64,000 nucleotides of DNA from NCBI RefSeq assembly GCF_023278565.1, contig NC_064672.1, positions 4,774,001 to 4,838,000 of the forward strand. Direction: 5' to 3'. This DNA is from Colletotrichum lupini (Eukaryota > Ascomycota > Sordariomycetes > Glomerellales > Glomerellaceae). Shown here in pieces: positions 49,524 to 62,484 of this stretch. The notes under the pieces were generated by a model. That model saw only the letters and a program-made list of their open reading frames with translations. It did not search any database and was not told the origin of the DNA. Both the position numbers and the translations under genes were made by a program. Each line of letters starts with the position of its first letter. Within the stretch, counting starts at the first letter, position 1.

Positions 49524-52500
49524 CTAACTTTCTCTTTTTTTTATTAATTTAATTACTACGGTTAGAAATATAATTCGACCTCGGGCCCGTTTACTAAGTC
49601 GTCTCCTTTTCCCCCTTTTTTTTACTCTTTTCGTATAACCTATCCCTCTATTTATATAATAGCTTTTCTACTACTTATAAATTACTCTAATCCCTTATTT
49701 AATACTATTTTTATAAAAACGTTTATAAAGTTATTTTTATTATTAATCTAATAGATTTCAAATATTTTATACTTTTTATATAATTACTTAAGGGTTATAA
49801 TATTAATTATAAGCCTCTTTTCCTTCGTCGTTCTTAATTTAATAAAGTATTTATATAATAAATAAGAATCGGTATAAATAACTATTAAAATAAGTAAAAA
49901 GCTAATTTAATTAGTAATCTTCTTTAGCGTTATTAAAATTACGTAAAAGAGGTTAACGCCGTTAACTATACTATATACCTCTAATACTAATATATTTCTC
50001 GTTACCCACTTATTTTTAATTAATAAATAATAGATTATATTACTATATATAATAAATTCGCTCTTATTTATACTCTTATTAGCTAAGATAATAATATACC
50101 CTAATTACGAAATAAGGTCGTTATTATTCACAAATAACTTATTAATAAAAACGTAAAGCTTACTAATTATAAAGTTAATTAAATAATAAATAAGACCTCG
50201 ATTAAAATTCGTTTACTACTACTTAAGCCGCTTATTAAATACTTTAATATCTCGTTTAGTTAGATCTATAACTTATATTACTTTAGTATAGTTAAAAATT
50301 ACTTTAAGTTAATAAATATTTATAATATATACCCCTCGCGCAAGCTTAGCTTTATATTACTTTTTAACGTTAGTTATATTTAGATTAACGAGGTTAATTT
50401 TCTTATTTTACCCCTTTTATTAAAAAACGACGGTTTCTTTTTTAATTATAAGAATCCTATTATTAAATACTAAGGGGGTGTTTATTATAAAGACCTCTTT
50501 TAACTTCGTTATAAAGCCCGCTTTTTAAAGCTCCTTATCCTCTTTTTTTATAAAATTAATATTAAATAAGCTTAATATATCGTCGGTTTATATTTTAACG
50601 ATCTTAAATTAATTACTTTTGTATTTTATAATTAATAAGTACGGGTCGTACGGAGAAGTAATTATTAATAATTAATTAATATAAAAATCGTAGTAAGTAG
50701 CTTATTAATAAGTACCCGATTTTACGAGCTTATATAGTAGCTTAAGTACTTTAATAATTATACTTTTTAAGTACTTACTAACTATTTCTTTTAGTAAATA
50801 GGCTAGGATTTTCTTTATAAGCCCTATAACCGATTAAGTATAGGCCTAGGTAATATTATAGCTCTAAATCTTATATCCCTTTTTTTATGATAATACTATT
50901 AATACTATTATTAATCGTTAATTATAGTGCTATATAATAAGCGATTATATAAGTAGCGTTACCTTTTTAACGTCGCCGTACCTCTAAATTACGTATTTAG
51001 ACTTTTCGTACGGCTAGGGTATTCTTTTCCTTTTAATCTTACGAACTATTTATAATTTAAATATATAGAGGTTTATATATTTTTCTAAATTATATAAAAT
51101 AAATCGATAGACCCCTCGATTATAAAAAGTGTCTATTTTAATAAAATCTAATCCCTTATACGGTTTTTTAATAGTTATAATTACGCCTTCTTTACGTAAT
51201 TTAATTACTAGCTCGAAATCGGCTTTCTTTTTTACTATATAAAAAGTATTAATTACCTCGTTATTAATAATAAATTACTACGTTAGGGCTTACTATTATA
51301 ATCTTTTATAACGTCTCGCTAGTAGTATTAATACCCTTTTAATAATTTCTTTTTCCTCGTCGTTTATTAATATTACTACGACGATTTTATTAAAGATAAT
51401 TTCCTATACCTCTACTACGGGTTATATAGTTTCCCCTAGCTCTTTTTCTTTTTATAAATTAGAAATTACCTTATTAAGATCTATATAGTACGGTCTAACT
51501 ACCGTAATTAATACTTCAAATAACTAGTCGTAATCTTTTATAATTATATAAAAGCGCTTATTAATAGAAATTAACTTATATAGCCCCGCTTATTATTAAG
51601 TAATTTCGTATTATACTCGTATATCTAAATTTAGTAATATATTTAAATTATCCCCTATATTAGGCCTATTATATATAATAATTACCTCGTTAACTTACTT
51701 TTTTATACTTACTTTACGTAATACCCGTATTATTTTTTTAATTACTTAGGCTCGTTAGCTTATACTTAATAATAATAACGAGGCTAAGGTCGTTTTTAAA
51801 TATATTCTAAATACTAATAACGTTAATATAAGTCCGTTAGGCCCTATAATATCGTTATAATATTTAAGTACTATTTAGAGGTATTCGTCGTTAATAAAAT
51901 CTAGATTTTCCTTTTTAATAATTCTAAATACCCTTTTTAATTACTAATATACCCTCTTTACTTTTTTAATACTATAGTACGCTTTAACGGGTACGATTTC
52001 TAGCTATATACTATAGGCCGTCGTATTATCCTTAAATTCTACTAACTTAAAGCTAGTACTAATATCGGTTCTAATACCGTTTAGCGGTCCTTAATATATA
52101 TCGATCTAGCTTTTTTATAGGGCTACTTATACTATTTTTACTTATAAATTCTAAAAGAATTACCCTATTTAAAAGGATATAGCTACGTTAATTATATATA
52201 GTACTAGCTAACTATTTAAATAAAAAATATTAATAACAATTTCTTAGTTAAAGTTAAGCTTATTACGTAATTTAAACTTAAATTTACGTAGGCTTTACGT
52301 ATTTATTTAGTATTAATAATATACTTTTATTAACTATTCTAGTACCCCTATTTTAATATTATTATTACCTAATTACTTTAAGAAGTTATATAGCCTTATA
52401 ACTAACGGGTACCTAAATCTTTAGTATAGTTTTCTAAGCTTATTTTTCGTTAAGTAATTAATTAACTTCGTATTGTTAGTAAGTTTTATAAATATATACC

Positions 52501-55500
52501 CTTATTATTATTTAATTATTTCGAAGTACTTATTACTAAAGATTTTATTCCTCGTGTTATTAAATATAATACTTAGTCGATCTATATTTTTTAAATATAG
52601 GAGAAATAGGGTATTAATAGGTAAAATATAAAAAGTTATTATTCTAAAATACGTCTTTATTTTTATTATACCTAGGGCGACGATTTCCTTACTTAGGCCG
52701 AAACTAATCTTCGTAATACTTACCGTTAACGTATTAAGTATTACTAATACGATCTTTTATAGCACTTAGAATTACCCTTTTCTTTTAGTTAACTATTATA
52801 ATACCCTAGTATTTAGGATAATCCTATAAAAATTATCCAAGCCGTACCTTTTACTTATATAAAATACTTATATAAGCTTAGTATTCGAGAGATTTAAGTA
52901 GTATAAAAAGGACCCCTCTAGCTACCCTTAAATATACTTAGTACTATATTCCTTTTTTTTAAATATTAAAAGAAATAGCGTCTTTTCTTTAATTATTAAG
53001 AGAATAAGCTTCGGCCCTATTAAATTCGCCCTTTTAACCACCTTTATATCCGTTATTTAAGGGACCTTCTTTTACTATTCGTAAATAAAAACCTACTTAT
53101 TAAAAGCTTTTACTACCCTCTATTCGTTTAGCCTTATATATTTTTTAAAAGCTAACGGGGTAAAAAAAGAATAGTTAATATTATCGATTTTATTATAATT
53201 TAATTTATTAGTATAGGGGGTAAAATCTTCTTTATTTTTTAAATCTTTTATAAGGGGTATATACTTTAAGCCGCTACTTTAGCTACCGTTGCTAAGTTTT
53301 ATACCCCTAGATCTTTTTTTATATATAATAAAGAATTAGTTAAACTAACGAGTGCTAGTTTTACTATTTATTACCCTCGATTTTTTATATTATTTATATA
53401 ATTTAGTACGCTTTTCTTTAAAATAATTACTTAATTAATATCTATCTTTTTTATAAATATAGTATTACCTCTTTTATTACCCTACTTATAAGTTAAATCT
53501 TTACTTATTTAACGAATCTAAGCTTCCTTATTAGCGATTACTATATCTAGCCTCTTTTTTTTTTTATATATATTTAATTGACTTAATATTATTAATAAGG
53601 GCCGTTATACGCTTAGAAATAGGTTTAGCGCGGTATTTTTATTTTAATATTAAAGCTAAATCTTAGCCTTAAATAGAGCGTCTCGTAGTCTTTAGGTACT
53701 TAGTATAGGGTTATTTTTATTTTTAAAATACGTTAGATTATAGTATAAAAATATTTAACTTTCTACTTATTTATCCCCTTATTTAGCTAGGTTTTTACTA
53801 GCTTATTAATTTAATTAATAAGCTTTTTAAAGATCTCTATTTATAATTTACCCTTTATTATCTCAGTTATAAATATATAAAAAATCGCTCGTAACTTAAA
53901 TAAGAGCTTTAGGTTCTTATTATAAGTCTCGAAGCGGCTTTAGATTACGTTAATTATACTAAAAAAGTTATTTTAATCGAGATTACGTATTACTTTGTAA
54001 TAATAATTAGAGGCTTTACTTATAAGTACGATATTAATTACTAAATAGTACTAATATTCCCTAATTCTGACTTTTTTATAATAATCGTAAAATATTATTA
54101 GGGTTTTTTATAAGACCTTATACTTCTCCCTAAAATATAATTTCTCTTTTAAGAAGATCTTTTTAAAGTTTATAAATTACCTCGTATTTATTATTAAATT
54201 TTTAGTATTTATATATAATCCCTACGTCGCTACGTATTATTAATAACTTTAAGTTATTTACCTCCTTTTTTATTAGTTAATTAGTACCGAATTTCGTATT
54301 AATAGCGGTAACGAGTTATAGATCGAAATAAGTAGAATTATTAATTATCGTACTTTTAATATTATATTTTGCCCCGGTATATCCTTTTATAATAATAAAT
54401 TTTTATTAGTAATTATAGGGAGGAAATCTAGGTTATTTATCCTTTTTCTAAATTCGTTAAAGCAATCATACGCTTTATTAACCTATACTTAGTTTTATAA
54501 TACGAATTCCTCTTTTATAATTATTATTATTAGTATTTCGTATAGCTCTCGTAATTATAATTACGTTAGTAATACCCCTTACTTATAAAGGAATTTATTA
54601 ATTATTTTTATAATTCCTAGCCTTACGCTTACGAATTATTTATTTAGCTAGTAGCTAAAGTTGTTTATAATTTTATAAAATAGGGGTTACTCCTATAGCC
54701 CTTTTTTTTTATAAACCTTAGTTAAATAGATTAATACCGCGTTAATTTACTTACCGTTAGGCTAACTTATAATTTTATATATCTACGTCCCTTAATAATC
54801 TAGGTTAATATTTACTTATTTATAAAAGATTAGGATTTTATTTAGGATCGGGTTTCGTTTTCTTTTTTTTTATTTTAACTTACTAAGGGTCGTACTCTAG
54901 CTTATGCTTATATTAGTAATTATTAGCGTATTTAATTTTAATAAGAATATATTTAATCCGCGCGCTACTTATAATAAATCTATACTTTTATTACTTAACG
55001 AATTTATTAAAGTCTAAGAGATTCTTACTTCTTCTCGCTATCTCGCTACTACTCTCGTTTTTATTATTTTTATTAATTACTACTACCCTTCTAAATTACT
55101 AGTTATTATACTTATTAAGATCCTCTTTTTTATTTAGTATAAAAAGGTAGGCTTTAGTAATTCTTTTTAATAATAGTAATAATAAACGTTTATATTACTA
55201 TAAAAAAATATAGTAATTAGTTTCGGGATCTTTATTAATTACTAATTTTTACTATTTTATATATTTCTAGCTTTTTAAGCCTCGTACTCTTTATAATTTC
55301 TAAATAGCTTCTTTTTCTAACTTACTTTTTTTAAAGTAATATTTTATAAAAATAATTAAAAATAAACGCCGTACGGCTTATAAAAAAGCTATATAAGCTA
55401 TTAAAACCCATATAAGCCGTTAAATATAGTTAATAAAATTAAGCCTTTTTTTTATAAAATCGTAAATTTTAAAAACTTACTAAAAATACCTACTTATTAC

Positions 55501-56532
55501 TCGTACGTAATAGAGTTAAATACCTTAGAAATCTTATTTTTTATAGCCTCTTAGTACCCTATTTTATATTTTTTAAATAGTTTTTTTCGTAGCTTAATTA
55601 TAATTAAGTAATTATTACTTATTAACGATCCCTTTTATTACTTAGTTAATTTCTTAAAATTAATAATCTCGCGCTAAGAGCTAATATAAAAAAAAGCCCT
55701 TTAGTAGCCCTCTAAAAAATTCTTTTTTCTCTTTTTAAATCCTCGTCCTTTTAGCCTTTTTTTAAGCTAATAATAACTTTAATAAGAGGTCGTAAGATTA
55801 CTTTAGAATAGCCGCCTTTTTTTTAAGTTAATTTTTAAAATCTATAATATTCTTAACTTAATACTATTAAGACTTTTAAATCCCCTCCTCTCTTATTAAA
55901 CCGTTCCCTATATTATATTTTTAAATAATACCTAAAGAGTAATTAAGGGAGCTATAAAGAAATTATTTAAATTACGGGCTTAAAATCGTATTTATAAGAT
56001 CTTTATAATAATAAACTTTTTTATATATTATAAATCTCTTAGCTTAATAGCTCTTATAAAATTACTTTTATTACTAAATAAAAATATTTATATTTAAAAA
56101 TCCCTTTTTTTAATTACGTACTGCTCTTTTATATTATATTATTAAGCTCGTTCGTTATACCAATTAATTAGGTAAGTAGTCGTTACGTAAATATTTCCTT
56201 TTTTTAATTTAACTAGTTAATTTTTAATTATAAGCCGGCTATAAAAAAGTTATTTAATAAAAAAGCTACTCGGGGTAACGGTAAAAGGCTAGTTACTTAA
56301 ATAGTTCCGTTAATTAACGTATTTTAATATAATAAATATCGACCTTTTATAAATAATAAAGGGCTATAATTACTTAATTCCGTACAGTATTTAAAAATTA
56401 CCTCCTTTTTTATCTACTTTTATAAAGTTAATTAATATAAATCTCCTATTTCATGCGGTATTAAGAAGTCGTCTCTTTTACGTAGTAAGATATTTTATTA
56501 ATTTATAATAATAAAATTTAATTACTAATTAA

Positions 56533-56737
56533 TATTAGTATCCTTATTATAAAGTAGTTAATTTAAATTATAATTAACGAAGAGATTAATTAAACTATAT
56601 AAATATTTATATAGTAAGTATAAAAAGGAGGTTCTAACCGTAGGTTAAGCTAGCTATAATAATCGTAAATAGGGCCCCTAATTGGCCCCTGCGCAGTCGG
56701 CTATATACCGCGGTCGAATTAGACTTCTAATCCGATA
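56533..56737 (-). repeat. 5' LTR of Copia copy 2 (205 bp)
   Basis: It begins tattagtatccttattat and ends ttctaatccgata. The last 90 bp (gcccctgcgcagtcggctat and on) keep more G+C than the 3' LTR, as in copy 1. Confidence 0.87.
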
Positions 56738-56742
56738 GTGAG

Positions 56743-57837
56743 AAAGCAAGGCGGACCTTATGCCGACTCAAATAAGAAAGTAAACAAACGGTTACTTCTC
56801 ACGTTCATAGATAACATGAAGGTGAAGAGTGTCGTCCAAGTAGATGATACTTAAAGCAAGGATCGTTCACACATTTAGCATGGCGATCGACCGTGACAAT
56901 AACAATCGCATGAAGGGTCTAGATATAGCCTATAAAGTCCGGGTCCAAGAGCCTCGTGGTACTGAGAGAATGTGTCTCTCTTCACTGGACTTCATGTCTT
57001 GATGAAGATCTTATCGTCTAAGATCGAGTTGCTATATTTTCTCTTGATGATCACATGGCATTGGTTTACAAAACGAGATGTTCGCGTTGAAAAAAATACA
57101 GCACCAGCCTCTAAAGACATCATCGTATTATTCCAATTCATGCTCTCAGATTACTAGGCGGTATACTCATTAAAGTCTGCAGTTGAATCAAGACGACGGT
57201 TTAGCGTCTGCTCACCAATGGGGACTCGCAGAGCGTACTCAACAAATTCATCATTGCTCCATGATACCGAACTTTTGCATGATAATGGTGGTTCGTGCAT
57301 ACATTGTATAGCAATTAGTGATGTGGATTAATGTAGTCACAAATCAACTGTCCTGTCAGAGCTTTGCCAGTTCTAATTAGCCAATAGCCCTTTAGCAAGT
57401 AACCGAAAGTAGCACTAATTACCGTATTCTACCCTTTGACCAACGTTTTGCTTCTACTAGCGGAATAAACAAGAAGGGTGTGGCTTATGCTGGGGACATG
57501 TTGTTGACTAGACACCGTCAGGATCATGCACAAAAACATCCTCTCATATCTGTCATTATCGATTGATTTTTAAGCAGATTGGATGCAGCCTGACGCCCGC
57601 GACATTCCTCCTCAACACAGGGTTTGCATTTTCTCTAGCCTTAAAATACCCCGAAAGCGTAACCTTTTACTTTCGTATAACATGTGGCCGTTCACAGAAA
57701 GCCTCAGATTTAACTCATTGTCGAAGTAAATATAAGTATCAGACTGCATGCCTACATGTCAAGAGTCTTGACGTAAGAGTGGCGGATATGAGAAGCCTGT
57801 CGGACTGGCAGAGCACCTTGACGCCGTACCAACAAAT
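56743..57837. other. Region between Copia copy 2 and carboxylesterase gene
   Basis: About 1.1 kb of normal composition. Frames of 61 and 92 codons have no recognisable features. It includes the downstream region of the esterase gene. Confidence 0.5.
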
Positions 57838-59563
57838 CTAGGAAGGAGGAATCGCCGGCAAAGATGAGCAAATCCCATCGAACGAGTTTCCGAGACCCAA
57901 ATTTGTTCCCGTCTGGTTGTCACGCGCAATTTGAGCAAGGGTCAGCTCAGCGGGATCATAAATCGGCCATCCGTCAGCGTAGCCAAGCAAGCCAGAGGAA
58001 GTATCTTTAGCAAAGGCCGTCCACGCCCCCCGAAGGAACTCGGCAGTCGCCAGCTCGACTGCGGTGCTGGGCGGCGTCTGAGGCAGCGTGCCGAAAACAG
58101 GTGGGAGCTAGAGGAAAGACAATAGTTAACCTCACGATGTACGAGTCCAGGGCAGCATGGTTAAACACTCACTTCGGCGCCGTGATAGGCTCCGCTGGGC
58201 GGGTTGGTAGAGATGGCCAGGTTGGGAAAGTCTCCGAAATACCGGTACCTCCAGGCAGACATCCCATCGTTCACAGCCTGGCTGATCCTGATGGCGTCAC
58301 CGCAGGTGTAGTACCTAAAGTTGAAGTCATTCCAGTACGCGTCTGACCTGTTCGGCTGCATCGAACGGAAGAGTCCCGCCTCGTTGGCATTGTCGCCAAT
58401 CAGGTACCCAGCCTTGGCAGCTCGACGATCGGTGTAATCCTCAAAGACAAGGATGTCGTCCACGCCGGGCCCGAAAGCGGGTGTAGAGCCAACGCCCGTT
58501 TCCTCGGGCCCGAATGCGCCAAAGATTTGCTCGGTGGTCCGATTCTTCATGCAGTTCGTGACGAGCTTGGGGTTAGTGGAATTGCTTACGCCAGTGCCGC
58601 AGCCGACGGCCGCCGCGAGTCTAAACCACCGCGTCGACGTGTAGTTCCTGCTAAGAGCGGGGAAGCCAACGACGGTGGCGCTTTGAAGGACGAAGCCGTT
58701 GGCAATGGGATCCGAAGCGTAGGCGTAGGCGTAAAAGTCTGCCATTCCGGCGCCGGCGGACTGGCCGAATACGGAGATCCTGCTAGGATCACCGCCAAAC
58801 TTCTGGGCATTGTCGCGAATCCATTCCATGGCAAGTCGCATGTCCAGCAATCCCAGGTTCGCAGTTGTGGCGGGATTGCCTGGGAATCCAAAGATTCCAA
58901 GACGGTAACTACATGTAGCATCGTGAGTCCTTGTTCCCGACAACTATAGTAGCGTTTCTTACTTGATAGACATCAGAACCACATCCGAATCGTTTGCGAA
59001 GAAACGGCCGCTGTATCCGTCCTCTCTTGCGCTTCCTGCAACTCGCGTTAGTCCATGCCTGCATTGTTTGGTACTCAAACACTTCACGAACCATATGAGT
59101 AAGCGCCTCCGTGAACCCAGACAAGGACGGCTTTCTTCCGCTCGCCCACTTGCGGCTTGGTCCAAACATTGACTGACAAACAGTCCTCGCTTTGAGGGTA
59201 CTCTGTGGCAGACGGTTGCATACAGCCAGGGCCCTGTTTTGCGTCACGTTAGACACTCAACGTTCCCAAGTTGAGGTAGGCAAAAATGACTGAGAGAGTC
59301 ACTAGACTTACGAATGCTGAGCCATTGATGACTGCAGAGCCATTGTAGGGAACAGGAGGCTGGAAACGCAGAGCGCCTACAGGTGCAGCGGCAAACGGAA
59401 TCCCGAGATACTCGGAAACATCGGGGACGTCCTCGGCAGCGTGGCCGACGACACGACCGCTGGTGGTGGAAACTCCCTGGCCAACAGACCAGGTGTTGAA
59501 CTTGGTAGGTTTTGCAATCACCAGTCCGCAAAGGAGGCCTATAAAGAGGGTGGCATGCTTCAT
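57838..59563 (-). CDS. Secreted type-B carboxylesterase (alpha/beta hydrolase)
   Basis: Five exons: 59563-59312, 59233-59092, 59035-58963, 58908-58173 and 58107-57838, with introns of 78, 56, 54 and 65 bp. All junctions are GT...AG and keep frame, giving 490 residues. A signal peptide is evident (MKHATLFIGLLCGLVIA). Family motifs follow: YLGIPFAAAPVGALRF, SEDCLSVNVW, the oxyanion loop VWVHGGAYSYG, INYRLGIFGFPG and the nucleophile elbow GQSAGA (Ser206). The acidic member is probably Glu332 (NANEAGLF) and the His is His398 (GAYHGAEL). The elbow is GQSAG rather than the common GESAG. It hydrolyses esters outside the cell; substrate unknown. It is shorter than the usual 520-560 residues but has the complete triad. 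It differs in sequence from the truncated esterase at 13 kb. Confidence 0.93.
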
Positions 59564-60892
59564 GATGAAGGACTTTCCACACAAAAATGACGTTGATAAA
59601 GAGTGGGAGGGGTGGAACTAAGACAGTGAAAGGAAAGAAAGGGCTCTTTGATGATTGGAGAGATTCGAGTGGTTGGGAAGGAAAATTTAACGGTAGAGTT
59701 CGAACCGATAGACTCTTTAAATGCAAAGAAAGGACGGACAATCGGCATCCCCGAAATATGCGCAGATGATTCTATTGTTGTCACTGCATTGCTGTGGGAC
59801 ATCCAAAGGGGGATGAGCTTCGGTCCGACTGTGACTGTATATCTCCTTGTATGTAAACCACTTGCCTAATTAGTAATTTGGCCTCACAGTCTTCCTTGAG
59901 AGAGCTATACCCTCGTCCGAACCAAGAGGTTCACCGGCCGAGTGCCGTTCGCTGTCATCTAGAACTTCGCAGGAAAGATTAAGGCGAGACCGACGCGGAA
60001 ATTACAGTTAGACTAGATTCGTACATTGCCTAAGCAAGTCTAAAAACTCTGCTAAATATTTTCAGTCGCATCTAATGGGTGCTAAATAGATCCTGCTATG
60101 AGGTATCGGCTTGGCTCTCGTCATACTTCGCCAGTGGTACAAGTAATAAGTCTTGATGACAGACTAGAAAGACTTCCTAAAGCCTTAAGCCCGTACATGA
60201 TCAGCCAATCCAGACCGGGTCCATCCCGGCTTCTTTTCATTCTCATTGGCGGCTACAGAAGACTTCCAGCCAGGTGTAAGCGGCGCACTGCCGTTCCTGA
60301 GGAGATATGCTTAACCCCGTGTCAGCGACTAACAGGGGCGTAACCGGGACTTTTATTTTGCTAGCAGGTAATCTTAACTTCAGCCCTACAAAACTTCATC
60401 ACAGCAGGTAGTAGAAAGTCGAGTAGGAGGACTTGCTAGACAAACAAAGCATCCCATAGCATCATAGCCTCGACTGATCTGCATGCATACGCGGCTCGTA
60501 TGTACGGTCATCACCGCCTGCCTGCAGCCGGACCAGGCCGCTCTTGCATGATGACGGTTCTGCCGCACTTGCAAGACATGCTGGGCTGAGAAGACAGATT
60601 CCCACTACGGGGCGCTGTGATGACGGTACCCATGGAGATAGCGTCATAAAGATGTTGATGTAGACGAATCATCATGTCATGTATGCATCATCCTGAAGTG
60701 ACGGACTCTATGGAAACAAGAAAGTATAAGAAATGACTTCTCGTTCTGTCTCCTCGACTGCTCTGTTGAAGAAAGGAGCAGCAAACTATCTTGCTCTGAC
60801 TCCATTATTCATTCTCATCGGAGCTTCTCTCTGCTATTGCATACAGTCAGGCTACACCGTCCACCCTCGAGCACCTCAGTTGAACCAGCAAC
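59564..60892. other. Divergent upstream region between esterase and dehydrogenase pseudogene
   Basis: About 1.3 kb of normal composition between two divergent starts; it should carry the esterase promoter. A 60733-61161 frame overlaps the dehydrogenase in another phase and has no known features. Confidence 0.5.
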
Positions 60893-62067
60893 ATGGCCTT
60901 CAACATAACAAACGCAACAATGTCAACAATGCGAGCAGTAGCCTGGTTCGGCCAACCCTACAACGTCTCCGTAATCGACATGCCCGTCCCCACCATCGTC
61001 AACCAGACAGACGTCGTCGTCCGCATCACCTCCTCCGCCATCTGCGGCTCCGACCTCCACACGTACCACGGCTTCGGCGGCTCGCCCAACGTGCCCTACG
61101 GTTTCGGCCACGAGGCCGTCGGCTACGTGTCCAGCGTCGGCGACGCCGTCTCGGGTCTTGAAGTTGGTGACTATGTCATCATCCCAGACAACGCCGACGA
61201 CGGGCACTGGGGGCCTTCGCACCCCCTGTCCTTCGGCGTTGGGAGCGCAAACTATGGCGGACTGCAAGGTATGTTTTTTTCAGAAGATACCCGCCTCTCT
61301 TCCCCTGTCTTTATATGATTAGTCCGCTCGGAGACCGCACGGATAGACATCTTCAGGAGTAAGAGACAACCCAAGTTGACCCAATCTTCCGTCCTGTACC
61401 AGCCGAGTAAGCCAGGGTGCCCCACGCCGACACATCCCTCTCCCCAATCTCACTAACCTCAACAAACACCACATCCGAACTAGACTACCTCATGATATCA
61501 GATGTCTTCAAAACAGGCTGGCACGTCCTCTCCTACTCAGGCTTCCAACCCAGCGACACAGTCGCCATCTTCGGCGCCGGGCCCGTCGGCCTCCTAGCCG
61601 CCTACTCCGCCAAACTCCGCGGCACCTCCAGAGTCTACGTCGTCGACCGCATCGCCAGCCGCCTCGGGCAAGCCGGATCGTTCGGAGCCATCCCCATCGA
61701 CTTCTCCCAACAAGACCCCGTAGGCTCGCTAGCGTGACGCGCAGCCTCAACTGCGTAAGCTTCGAATCCATCAACGCCACGGGAGATCCGCACAACGGCA
61801 TCGTGCTAGAGAACATGGTTGCCGTGACCTCCGTGTACGGAGGCATGGGTATCGGCGGTGTGTACAACGGCGAGGAAGGGCTTGTCCGTCGGAAGGGGTA
61901 TCGTCTTGTCTTTGCTGAGGGCACCTCCTTTGCTGGACTTGATCGCATCTGGTGTCGCTAAGCCGAGCTTTGTGGTGACGGCTGAAAGCGGCATTGAGGA
62001 TGCGCCGGAGTATTACCGTCGTTACAGTGACCACTTGGAGAACAAAGTCGTCATCCGGTTCCCTTAG
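60893..62067 (+). pseudogene. Zinc-dependent alcohol dehydrogenase (formaldehyde-dehydrogenase-like), decayed
   Basis: Exon 1 (60893-61268) encodes MRAVAWFGQPYNVSVIDMP, AICGSDLHTYHG with the catalytic-zinc Cys, and GHEAVGYV. A 134-bp intron (61269-61402, gtatgt...accag) follows. The next exon opens with Ala-Glu and then TAA (61408-61410) where relatives have a Tyr, before continuing ARVPHADTSLSPISLT. The cofactor domain is present (VAIFGAGPVGLLAAYSAK), but the frame breaks near 61733. Reading resumes in another phase as TRSLNCVSFESINA ... MVAVTSVYGGMGIGGVY. A second break with loss of roughly 35 residues lies near 61880. The C-terminus (LLDLIASGVAKPSFVV ... VVIRFP, stop 62065-62067) is in a third phase. 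One nonsense codon and two frame-breaking deletions, none explained by plausible introns, make this non-functional, though base composition is normal and shows no RIP. Confidence 0.82.
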
Positions 62068-62484
62068 ATACATCGCACGTAGAGCACAAGACGAGTGAAG
62101 ACGAATGATGGTAAAGAGTGGATTTGGTCTGGAAGACCACTATACTAAGGATAATAGCTCGAGATGAGGACAATTAGCAACTCGATGGAAGCCTAACTAA
62201 TTCAAGGAACCCAACTACCCAGTCCATCGTAAATGTACAACCTCTTCCTACACATTTCCAACACTATCCAGAATATGATAAAAGTAACAAGCACAAAAGA
62301 GATAGACGTGGCCATTAGACACGGCGGGAAAGGATTGGTGGGTAAAGAGCGAGATTCGATGATTTCGAAGTTGGCTGTGCTATGGCAAAGTGCCACAGCT
62401 CTCAATAACCATGATGATGGAATGACAACGTATAGGTGCCAAGAGAACCTAGCATCCGCTGAGAACAAGGTATTCCACTTGTTC
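62068..62484. other. Convergent intergenic region
   Basis: About 420 bp between the dehydrogenase remnant and the C2H2 gene's stop codon. Nothing supported. Confidence 0.5.

Larger units (their letters stand above)
49319..56737 (-). mobile_element. Ty1/Copia-type LTR retrotransposon, complete length, RIP-inactivated (copy 2)
   Basis: The element is 7419 bp with 205-bp LTRs, colinear to within 1 bp with copy 1 but in the opposite orientation. Landmarks mirror copy 1: RNase H remnant about 49660-50040, reverse transcriptase TDD codons near 50575-50590, integrase remnant about 51860-52115. A 5-bp target duplication is visible: gtaag before (49314-49318) and gtgag after (56738-56742), differing by one TpG to TpA change. 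Unlike copy 1 it sits in otherwise normal sequence on both sides. Confidence 0.87.

Noticed and set aside
12925..59563. The 13-kb esterase fragment as the displaced end of the 58-kb esterase gene
   Set aside because: The 58-kb gene has its own C-terminal exon, and the two sequences overlap around the catalytic His but differ clearly.
60733..61161. 142-codon + frame starting MTSRSVSSTALLKKG
   Set aside because: Its second half is the dehydrogenase exon read in another phase (Arg/His-rich), and its first half is probably 5' leader.
61269..61880. Rescue of the dehydrogenase by alternative introns
   Set aside because: The only GT...AG pairs near the breaks would give introns of 9-36 bp or leave the wrong phase.
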